Assembly: GCA_002315505.1 (NCBI GenBank) | Contig: DCGX01000047.1 | Span: 1-27,154 of the forward strand | Direction of reading: 5' to 3' | Length of the DNA: 27,154 bases | Source of the DNA: Ruminococcaceae bacterium UBA1767 | GTDB lineage: Bacteria > Bacillota > Clostridia > Oscillospirales > Acutalibacteraceae | Shown here: positions 1-6,878 of the stretch, piece after piece | How the letters are laid out: each line of letters opens with the position of its first letter | Numbering within the stretch: position 1 is the first letter of the stretch | Position numbers and translations under genes: made by a program | Notes under the pieces: generated by a model | Seen by the model: the letters and a program-made list of their open reading frames with translations, nothing else | Told to the model about the DNA's origin: nothing | Database searches by the model: none

Positions 1-166
1 CTTTAACAATACGGTTTGCAATATTAAGTTCGGTTCGTTTTTCCGTTATTGCTTTCGTCAGCCTTTCTCTTTCGGCAATGAGCTTAGGGTCTTGACTTCT
101 GCGTAGTCGGTTATACACCTTACTGCGTTCGTATTTAAGTGTTTCAAGCTCCGCACCCGTCTTCAT
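1..166 (-). CDS. Partial mobilisation relaxase-like C-terminal region (runs off the left edge)
   Basis: The minus strand is open from the window edge. From an ATG at 164-166 it reads a highly charged, coiled-coil-like stretch of about 55 residues containing ELETLKYERSKVYNRLRR and later LIAERERLTKAITEKR. This pattern, an aromatic-basic ER..YNRLRRS.DP segment followed by a heptad-like helix, resembles the helical C-terminal part of relaxases on clostridial mobilisable elements. No catalytic domain is visible in the window, and the ATG is probably internal or created at a junction rather than a true start. The next gene lies on the opposite strand with no spacer, so this is likely the broken end of a mobile element. 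The assignment rests on resemblance from memory only. Confidence 0.4.
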   Translation of the reverse strand, partial: MKTGAELETLKYERSKVYNRLRRSQDPKLIAERERLTKAITEKRTELNIANRIVK

Positions 167-582
167 CCGGACCTTCAAGCGTTGAAGAAAAATTCTTTGT
201 TTATACAGGAAACACAAAATACGGCATACAAAATCTGGAGTATGACAAGAACGAGAATGTGTTCTTTGCGGCAGTATATTGCGGAAGCAAAAATGAATTT
301 CCAAATTACAGTTTGTTTTTGATTGATGCGTCCGTAGCTCCGTATGAAGCGAAGCCTAAAGGACTAAAAGAAAAGGTAAAAATGCTGACATTGAAGCGTT
401 GCGGAAATGAAAAAAACGGCATTTATGGTTATGATTTTCCATATGGGTCAACAGGATTGTATTCTTTTGGCGATGGGAATTATCTCATTAGTGAGGAAGG
501 GTCTGATGTTAAAGGACAGTATAGCAATATTTACTTGTATAAATTCAGCGAAGAAACAGGTTTTTATAAACCGCATTATTAA
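139..582 (+). CDS. 5'-truncated hypothetical protein (C-terminal part)
   Basis: An open frame of 147 codons begins at a GTG lying inside sequence that reads as relaxase on the other strand. The first 12 or so residues (FQAPHPSSSGPS) look like antisense noise, and protein-like composition starts near SSVEEKFFVYTG at about 175. The rest is polar and aromatic with Gly/Tyr/Asn turns (YGIQNLEYD, YGSTGLYSFGDGNYLISEEG), suggesting the last blades or strands of a beta-propeller or beta-rich secreted domain. I do not recognise the family. No ribosome binding site precedes the GTG. The likely explanation is a gene that lost its 5' part where the mobile-element fragment joined; I infer it is not expressed as written. 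Confidence 0.45.
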   Translation: MFQAPHPSSSGPSSVEEKFFVYTGNTKYGIQNLEYDKNENVFFAAVYCGSKNEFPNYSLFLIDASVAPYEAKPKGLKEKVKMLTLKRCGNEKNGIYGYDFPYGSTGLYSFGDGNYLISEEGSDVKGQYSNIYLYKFSEETGFYKPHY

Positions 583-634
583 ATGATTACTTGTTGATTT
601 GTAATAATCGTTCTTGTGTTTCGGGAGGCTGAAT

Positions 635-835
635 ATGACCATAGCAGCGATTATTGCTATAATTCTTATCTTTGTTTGTATGAGAATTTTCAGCAACGAC
701 ACAAATGAAAAACCAAAGGGAAATCCAAGCGCAAATCATTTAAGAACCTCCGATAGATTTATTTTTGATGCTGTTATCTACAGGACACTTTGCTCTTGTA
801 ACCTCGTTCTAAATAAACTGTCGGGCGGTATATAA
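635..835 (+). CDS. Small single-pass membrane peptide, 66 aa, unknown
   Basis: The ATG at 635 is preceded by GGGAGG at 623-628, a good ribosome binding site. The product begins with a 16-residue hydrophobic segment (TIAAIIAIILIFVCMRIF), then a polar linker (SNDTNEKPKGNPSANHL). The last third (from about RTSDRFIF) coincides with the 13-bp motif at 743-755 that also occurs in the gene-free right end of the window, so the natural C-terminus may have been replaced by intergenic repeat sequence. It could be the anchor end of a truncated gene. No family is recognised. Confidence 0.35.
   Translation: MTIAAIIAIILIFVCMRIFSNDTNEKPKGNPSANHLRTSDRFIFDAVIYRTLCSCNLVLNKLSGGI
743..755 (+). repeat. 13-bp motif AGAACCTCCGATA, copy 1
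   Basis: The same 13 bases occur at 26521-26533 and 26543-26555, about 26 kb away. Here the motif lies inside the small membrane ORF; there it is intergenic. It may be the end of an interspersed element. Confidence 0.5.
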
Positions 836-858
836 CTGATTAATAATACTGCAAAGGT

Positions 859-956
859 CTGTGGTTGGAGCCTTTTAAAAACCGTCTATCCGGTAGGAGA
901 AATCTACCAATCCACAGCACCATTTACAGTGTAACATATGTCCTTACAGAGGGACA
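859..956 (+). ncRNA. Candidate structured leader RNA upstream of the GH39/GH16 gene
   Basis: The 159-bp gap before the glycosidase gene can fold. CTGTGG (859-864) pairs with CCACAG (912-917) and encloses a GGTAG/CTACC hairpin (892-896 with 904-908). Alternatively TTGG (865-868) pairs with CCAA (907-910), extending the outer stem with one bulge. Two further hairpins follow: TTAC/GTAA (924-934) and TGTCC/GGACA (939-943 with 952-956). The last ends about 25 bases before the ribosome binding site. No riboswitch class I know matches, and no clear promoter was found upstream. It could be a cis-regulatory RNA or a decayed element end. Confidence 0.35.
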
Positions 957-994
957 ATAACAACTACTGTTTTATTATACGAGGAGATGTTTTT

Positions 995-3151
995 ATGATA
1001 AAAAGTTTTTTCTCAGCACTTCTTGCATTTATTGTTTCTGTTTCGCAGTTAGTTTTTACACCGAATGTTATCAGAATCGATTTTGACAATGTTGTTGATG
1101 AAATCAGACCTGTTCACAATATCGGCAGAATGCCGGAGTATGAGCTTAACAGCGAAGTTAATAAATATTTTACTGATGCAAATATGACCTCGTGCCGCAC
1201 CCACGATATAAACTGTACGGATATTTATCGCATTTTTCCTGATTTTTCAGCAGATGTAAATGATGAAAGCTCCTATCGCTTTGCAGATAGCGATAAGGTT
1301 CTTGCGGCAATCGTTGATGCAGGTATGGAACCGTTTTTCCGTTTTGGCATCAGCTACAGCGACCCGGTCCTTCATCACGATTATTTAGTACCTCCCACCG
1401 ATTACACAAAGTGGGCACAGATATGCGAACACATTATCCTTCATTATAACGAGGGATGGGCGAACGGTTTTGAATATGACATTGAATACTGGGAAATATG
1501 GAACGAGCCCGAAAACAGTGACGATATAAATGACAACCATTTCTGGATTGGCTCGGATGAGGATTTTTTCCGACTTTATGATGTTTCGGCGAAATATCTG
1601 AAAGAGAAATTTCCTGCTCTTAAAATCGGCGGTTATGGTTCATGCGGATTCTATGCGCTGACAAAGACCAATGCCGTTAACACCGGTTCTACACCGAGAA
1701 ATCAGTATTTTGTTACATATTTCGAGAATTTCCTCGAATATGTTCAGGAACATAATTCACCCATGGATTTCTTCTCGTGGCATAGTTACACTGTTACGAA
1801 AAAGAATAAGCAGTACATCAGTTATGTTAGAGAGATGCTTGCAAATGCCGGTTATGGTGAGTGTGAAATAATCTGCGACGAATGGAACTATAATCCGACT
1901 GAAAATGTAAAAATTGACCGTCGATACGGAGCAAATCAGACTTCAATGCTCATAATGTTCCAGAACGAAGGACTTGATTTGGCACATTATTACTGTGCGA
2001 TTGCAGATGGTGGTCTTCACTCAGGTATGTTCTATAAGGGAGGTAAACCCACTTCTGCCTATTATGGCTTCCGGGCATTCGGTCAGCTTTATAAGCTCGG
2101 CTATCAGGCCGAAATCAAAAACCGCAAACTACGTGAAGACCTTTATGCCGTTGCCGCAACGGGTAAGGACGGACAGGCACTTCTTATTTCAAATGTTTCG
2201 GATAAAAAAGACAGGAAGCTCAGAATTGATGCGGGTGACTATACAGTTGATAAGTGCTGGACAGTAAACGAAAATTGTGAGTGGGTTGAAATTCCGATCC
2301 CTGATAAAATAGAGGCGGGCACAATGCTTTACATTACTTTTAAGAATGTGCCTGATACAATCAAAGCTCCGGATAATTCGGGTGAAATGCACCTTGTATG
2401 GCACGATGAATTTAACACGGATACTCTTGACAGTACAAAATGGACCCTGCGTGCAAAGATGAGACAGAGCGACATAATAAACGGTAATGATGAACACAAC
2501 GTCAAGGTTGAAAACGGCGAGCTTGTTATGCGCACGTGGAAGGAGGATGACGGTACATATTCCACTAACACTTCTGTCACAACTGACGGCACAATGAGCT
2601 TTAAATACGGATATCTTGAAATGTACGCAAATGTTCCGTTTGTTGACGGTTGCTGGCCGTCATTCTGGATGCAGTCCAAGGATATTCATCGCACTTCTCA
2701 GTATATGACGGAAATTGATATGTTTGAAATTTACAACACGAAAAATACAGTACGTACAGATATTCATAAATGGTATCTGGATACCGGTGAGCATTATAAC
2801 ATCGGTGGTACGGAGATATTCTATAAATTCAGAAAAAGCAGTAATCTGAATAACGAGTATCATCGTTACGGCTTTGGCTGGACACCTGAGAAGATGTATT
2901 TCACCGTGGATGGCAAGATATACGGCAGTTATGATTTGTCAAAGGACTTCGGTGATAGAAATGACGGAATGCAGGGCTTCCATGACCCGGTTTACATCAT
3001 TTTCAATAACTTTATCTTTACCGACAATTCCTCGTGGAAAAATCCGGCGGTAAACGAAAATACAGAGTGGCCGATAACCTATAAAATTGACTGGATCCGA
3101 CTTTATCAAAAAGACGGAGAAGGCGAAATCTTTGACGATACAGGATGTTAA
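995..3151 (+). CDS. Secreted GH39-like / GH16 two-domain glycoside hydrolase
   Basis: The ATG at 995 is chosen over an in-frame ATG at 938 because GAGGAG (981-986) sits 8 bases upstream and the N-terminus becomes a signal peptide (IKSFFSALLAFIVSVSQLVF). The product has 718 residues. Residues about 25-410 form a clan GH-A barrel resembling GH39 beta-xylosidases: EIWNEPEN carries the likely acid/base E171 and ICDEWNY the likely nucleophile E296. From residue 465 (HLVWHDEFN) a GH16 domain follows, with the diagnostic EIDMFE at 573-578, which fits an endo-acting beta-glucanase-type jelly roll; it ends with IDWIRLYQK. There is no dockerin, CBM or sortase signal. The next glycosidase starts 36 bp downstream, so they are probably one operon. 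Substrate is not determinable: beta-1,3-glucan, mixed-linkage glucan or a galactan are all possible for GH16. Confidence 0.9.
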   Translation: MIKSFFSALLAFIVSVSQLVFTPNVIRIDFDNVVDEIRPVHNIGRMPEYELNSEVNKYFTDANMTSCRTHDINCTDIYRIFPDFSADVNDESSYRFADSDKVLAAIVDAGMEPFFRFGISYSDPVLHHDYLVPPTDYTKWAQICEHIILHYNEGWANGFEYDIEYWEIWNEPENSDDINDNHFWIGSDEDFFRLYDVSAKYLKEKFPALKIGGYGSCGFYALTKTNAVNTGSTPRNQYFVTYFENFLEYVQEHNSPMDFFSWHSYTVTKKNKQYISYVREMLANAGYGECEIICDEWNYNPTENVKIDRRYGANQTSMLIMFQNEGLDLAHYYCAIADGGLHSGMFYKGGKPTSAYYGFRAFGQLYKLGYQAEIKNRKLREDLYAVAATGKDGQALLISNVSDKKDRKLRIDAGDYTVDKCWTVNENCEWVEIPIPDKIEAGTMLYITFKNVPDTIKAPDNSGEMHLVWHDEFNTDTLDSTKWTLRAKMRQSDIINGNDEHNVKVENGELVMRTWKEDDGTYSTNTSVTTDGTMSFKYGYLEMYANVPFVDGCWPSFWMQSKDIHRTSQYMTEIDMFEIYNTKNTVRTDIHKWYLDTGEHYNIGGTEIFYKFRKSSNLNNEYHRYGFGWTPEKMYFTVDGKIYGSYDLSKDFGDRNDGMQGFHDPVYIIFNNFIFTDNSSWKNPAVNENTEWPITYKIDWIRLYQKDGEGEIFDDTGC

Positions 3152-3187
3152 ATCCTGATTATTGTATAAAAACAGAAGGAGATTTTT

Positions 3188-4411
3188 ATGAAAGTAATAG
3201 CATTTTTAGAAAGTATTATCCTTACAATCTCGTTTTTCTTCGGTAGTGTGTTTAATCTGCCTGACGAGAATGTAGAAAAGCTCATCGAAAACACAGATGG
3301 ATTTATCTACGGAATTTGTCATCCCACCGAGGACTATGATATGCTCGAACAAGCAGGTCTTAAGTGGGTAAGATTCGACATTCCTACACCATTTGACAAA
3401 TACGGAAATGTAAGACAGGCATATCTTAATTTTAAAGAGCGTTGCAAGGGTTATGCTGACAGAGGCTTCAAGGTTATGGCTGTTACTCCGTATCCGAGAG
3501 ATTATATTGCAGATATGGATTTTAATCCTGTTGCGAATGAAGAAAATATCGAAAGAACAAAAGAGCTTGCGGTGTGGCTTTATAACGACCTTAAGGATAT
3601 TACAGGTGCATTTCAGATTACAAACGAAATGGGACTTGTCGGCTTTATGACACCGCTTACTATTGAAGAGGCGGCACTTTATATCGGAATTCAGCTTGAG
3701 GCAATCAGTGCCGTCAAGGATGAATCCTTCCCGATTGGCTATAATTCCGCTGATTTGATTCAGGTTAGCCTGCAGCTGCACGAGCTTATGAAGCCGTATC
3801 TTCAGTATTGCGATTACGTAGGTATTGACCTTTATACAGGCAACCAGGGAAAAGCTACAGCAAATGATTATGTCAAGAAAATTAAAAAGCTGTACAGAAT
3901 GACTAAAAAGCCGATTATTATAGAGGAATTCGGTTTCTGGAGTGAAGGCGGTCCGAAAACGGATGAGCAAAAGGCTGAAATATTAGCTGTTTACGGTTAT
4001 AGTACAGAGGCAGAGGCAATAGCGGACGGACAGAATTTCATCAGTAAATTGCCTTCTCAGTTCCGAAATACGCTTAAGGTTGAACATCCCGACGAAGAAG
4101 ACAAGTGGGCGGAATTAGTTTTCAGTAATTATGCAAATCATTTTTACGGAATAACATCTGCGCTCACAATTAAGGATATTCCTCATACTCCCGAGGGACA
4201 GGCAGAATATTATTCATATCTTATGCCGAAGCTCAGAAAGCTGAACTGCCTTGCAGGTATGATAATTTACTGCTGTCAGGATATGGAAAAGTGCTATTGC
4301 TGTGGTCACACATGGTGTCCGTATGAAACAAAGTGGGGACTTTTCTATATTGACGGAACTCCGAAGCCCTCATACTATGCAGTAAAAGAAGTAATTACGG
4401 GAACGAAATAA
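3188..4411 (+). CDS. Secreted clan GH-A TIM-barrel glycoside hydrolase
   Basis: The product has 407 residues with a signal-peptide-like N-terminus (KVIAFLESIILTISFFFGSVF) and AAGGAGA seven bases before the ATG. The barrel pattern is visible: GLKWVRFDI, GFKVMAVTPYP, FQITNEMG with the probable acid/base E147, CDYVGIDLYTG, and PIIIEEFGFW with the probable nucleophile E247. These place it in clan GH-A, but I cannot assign a family. Residues about 358-374 contain six cysteines and a histidine (YCCQDMEKCYCCGHTWC), unusual for a secreted barrel and suggestive of disulfides or a metal site. It lies 36 bp after the GH39/GH16 gene and is followed by a terminator, so the two form one unit. Confidence 0.8.
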   Translation: MKVIAFLESIILTISFFFGSVFNLPDENVEKLIENTDGFIYGICHPTEDYDMLEQAGLKWVRFDIPTPFDKYGNVRQAYLNFKERCKGYADRGFKVMAVTPYPRDYIADMDFNPVANEENIERTKELAVWLYNDLKDITGAFQITNEMGLVGFMTPLTIEEAALYIGIQLEAISAVKDESFPIGYNSADLIQVSLQLHELMKPYLQYCDYVGIDLYTGNQGKATANDYVKKIKKLYRMTKKPIIIEEFGFWSEGGPKTDEQKAEILAVYGYSTEAEAIADGQNFISKLPSQFRNTLKVEHPDEEDKWAELVFSNYANHFYGITSALTIKDIPHTPEGQAEYYSYLMPKLRKLNCLAGMIIYCCQDMEKCYCCGHTWCPYETKWGLFYIDGTPKPSYYAVKEVITGTK

Positions 4412-4423
4412 AATATGATTATG

Positions 4424-4460
4424 AAAGTCGCAGCTTCGGGAAAACGGGGCGCGACTTTTT
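4424..4460 (+). terminator. Rho-independent terminator after the glycosidase pair
   Basis: AAAGTCGC (4424-4431) pairs perfectly with GCGACTTT (4451-4458) and is followed by further T residues. Confidence 0.8.
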
Positions 4461-4514
4461 GATTGAAGCTATGATAAATTTAAGTAAAAAAATATTCCTA
4501 TTTTGCAAAAAATC

Positions 4515-4543
4515 TTGATAACAAACCTCTAATATGGTAAAAT
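4515..4543 (+). promoter_or_regulatory. Promoter for the tandem 745-aa paralogues
   Basis: TTGATA (4515-4520), a 17-bp spacer, then TAAAAT (4538-4543) with an extended TGG directly before it. The start codon is 29 bases downstream of the -10. Confidence 0.75.
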
Positions 4544-4571
4544 ATAGGATACGGAAACAGGAGGGGATTTC

Positions 4572-6809
4572 ATGAAGAAAATATGTAAAATGCTGATAGC
4601 TGTTATTCTTGCGACAGTTATAGCAATTTCCGTTCCGCTTAATGCTTTTGCGGCATCAACATCTGTGAAATATTTAAGTGATATTAAAATCAGCTACGGA
4701 AAAACACTTGACGATGCCAAAAAATGGCTCATAAATCAGGGCTATGAGGTGGTTGACTCCAACCTTAATGAAAAAGCTGACTCGATGCTTGTATCTGCAA
4801 GGGCAGTTTGTCTTGGTTATAAAACAACCAACAATGCAGAAGAAGCCATTACCGATCTTAAGGTAATGAATATGAAGGGTAATTACAGCTTTGATGAGTA
4901 TGAAATGGTTATCGAAAAGCAGGCTGAAGAAATAGGAGTGTTTGTTTCTCAGCTGACAGCTTCTCTTGAAGAATATCGTGAAAACTATAAAAACGGACTT
5001 TATAAGGCTGTTGCTGCTCATGATTTGCTTGACAAAATTCTTGATAATGATACAAACAAAACGATGGGCGAACTGCTTCTGAATAAAACTATTCAGGAGC
5101 TAAGTGACGGAGAATATGAGGCAATGACTGATGAGGAAAGGCTAAATCATGCCGACATGGTAAAGATTCTTATGCAGGGTAATTCTTCGGCAACTCTCAG
5201 CATTGAACAGTATTTGTGTATCGCTTCGGACACGGAAAGTGATTCCTTTGTTGACCGCCTGGCAGAGCTTAACTGCTATGATGATTTTGAAACAGATTAT
5301 GCACGTTCAAATAATATTACCGACGGAACAAAGCTTGAAAAATCACTTGCTGCAGCTTATGATGATACGGCAATTATTCTTGCGGATAAAATTGCCGATT
5401 TTGCAGAATATCTTGACGTTTATACAAATAGTGAAATGTTCGGTGAAACAGATGAAGAAGCAATAACCGATTATTTTGATAAAAACGGTAAAGACGGCGA
5501 TTATCTTCTCTTCTGCAACGCAAGAAATCTGTATCTTGTTTTAACTGAAATTGAATACGAGGACGGAACCCTTTACGATTTTCTTACAAGTGAGGATTAT
5601 GACTTCACCGGTGAGGACAGATATATGCTTTATCCGTTTGCCTCCGTACTTTCTGACGGTCAGCGTGCGTGTGCTCAGTATGTCAGCCTTTCTCAGTTAT
5701 TTGACAATGGTATAATGGATAATGACGCATGGAAATTGAATTATGACAAAATCAAGACTGATATTATTGATAAGTCACCGGTCGTATCTGCTTATGCAGG
5801 AATTAACAGAGAAGTTTTTAACGGCGGCGTTGCTCTGACAAATAAGGCAAAGCAGCTCAACGAATCTTCAGATGATAATTATATGAATAACTGGGTGCTT
5901 GATTCGTTCACAGATACAACATATCTTTTCCTTGCAGGCTTTGCAGTAAATGCTGTTGCAAGTATCGGATGTAAGATTGCAGCTGCTGTGCTGAAAAATC
6001 AGTTAAGACACGCAGTTCAGTATGGCTCTTCGAGCTTTTATGAAATTGGTTCAAGCTTTGTGACAGATTCCATTGATGCAACAGAAGCGGCAGAGATAAC
6101 AGAAGAGCTTATCAAAGGATGTCTGTCTGAGGAACATGTTGCATCAGTTCAGTTTTTCAACACCAACAAGGTCTATGGACTTAAGAACAGTGTTCGTATC
6201 TGCAACTGTATCGGTAACGTAACCTGTATTCTTATGCTTATTTTTGCTTCGTTTACGTTAGCTTCTGCATGGCATGACCTTCGGGATTATTATCATACCG
6301 ATAAGACTCCTATTCCTGTATATATGGTTGACGAGGCTGAGGACGAAAACGGAAAGACAACCTATACTTACTATTCAGCGGTTACCTGTAACCGTATTGA
6401 AGGCGGATTTACAGACGAAAAGAGTAAAATTCTTGAGGATTACGGTGACTTGAATGGTGATATCGGAAAGGAATGGCTTGCACTTTATTATACAAAGGAT
6501 GCAACGGCAGGAAATCCGATTAAAGCAGAATTCCTTTGTCAGAAGGGTAGTAATACAGCAGAGAACAAGGTTCCGCTTACTATGTTCGGCGAAAAGAACG
6601 CAATAAATCTTGTTGATGAAAAGTATGTCTTTAATGATGAATTCGGCGGTATTTATCTTTTTTACGCAGTCGGAAATCCATTGACAGGCTCGGTTTTGAC
6701 TTCGGGTAATATTGCGATAATTGCGGTTGGTACAGCTTGCGTTGCTGCACTTGGTGTATTTCTGATAGTAAGAAAAAAGAAAAAGGCAGCAGTAAGTCCC
6801 GAGCTGTAA
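4572..6809 (+). CDS. Secreted/membrane surface protein, 745 aa, MABP-like domains, paralogue 1
   Basis: The start has GGAGGGG seven bases upstream. A signal peptide ends near NAFAA (residue 28). Residues about 35-100 hold a domain whose pattern (ISYGK..DDAKKWL..GYEVVDSNLNE, then VCLGYKTT...AITDLKVM) recalls the MABP beta-prism domain (G-Y..DLN...Y-L-YK...ITD); a shorter similar pattern (YGDLNGDIGKEWLALYYTKD..GNPI) lies near 625-660. Hydrophobic segments lie near 450-475, 545-572 and 712-733, the last followed by RKKKK. By the positive-inside rule both candidate domains would face outward and residues 480-545 inward. No enzyme motif was seen. A close paralogue follows directly. Function unknown; the MABP link is inference. 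Confidence 0.85.
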   Translation: MKKICKMLIAVILATVIAISVPLNAFAASTSVKYLSDIKISYGKTLDDAKKWLINQGYEVVDSNLNEKADSMLVSARAVCLGYKTTNNAEEAITDLKVMNMKGNYSFDEYEMVIEKQAEEIGVFVSQLTASLEEYRENYKNGLYKAVAAHDLLDKILDNDTNKTMGELLLNKTIQELSDGEYEAMTDEERLNHADMVKILMQGNSSATLSIEQYLCIASDTESDSFVDRLAELNCYDDFETDYARSNNITDGTKLEKSLAAAYDDTAIILADKIADFAEYLDVYTNSEMFGETDEEAITDYFDKNGKDGDYLLFCNARNLYLVLTEIEYEDGTLYDFLTSEDYDFTGEDRYMLYPFASVLSDGQRACAQYVSLSQLFDNGIMDNDAWKLNYDKIKTDIIDKSPVVSAYAGINREVFNGGVALTNKAKQLNESSDDNYMNNWVLDSFTDTTYLFLAGFAVNAVASIGCKIAAAVLKNQLRHAVQYGSSSFYEIGSSFVTDSIDATEAAEITEELIKGCLSEEHVASVQFFNTNKVYGLKNSVRICNCIGNVTCILMLIFASFTLASAWHDLRDYYHTDKTPIPVYMVDEAEDENGKTTYTYYSAVTCNRIEGGFTDEKSKILEDYGDLNGDIGKEWLALYYTKDATAGNPIKAEFLCQKGSNTAENKVPLTMFGEKNAINLVDEKYVFNDEFGGIYLFYAVGNPLTGSVLTSGNIAIIAVGTACVAALGVFLIVRKKKKAAVSPEL

Positions 6810-6878
6810 GCTGCTGTTAATAATTATTGTATAATATTTAAAATAAAATAAAGCAAAAAAATGAAACGGGGGAGCTAT

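Noticed and set aside
859..917. Cyclic-di-GMP-I riboswitch
   Set aside because: CCGGTAGG recalls part of its second stem, but the conserved ACGCAAAGC core is missing and spacing is wrong.
938..994. Upstream start for the GH39/GH16 gene
   Set aside because: The extra 19 residues are encoded by a hairpin region, lack a ribosome binding site and would bury the signal peptide.
3206..3970. Antisense 254-codon frame inside the GH-A gene
   Set aside because: It has no ribosome binding site and lies fully opposite a gene with clear catalytic motifs; its composition is antisense noise.
6786..6816. Terminator between the tandem paralogues
   Set aside because: CAGCAG/CTGCTG can pair, but the loop is long and no T run follows, so read-through is more likely.
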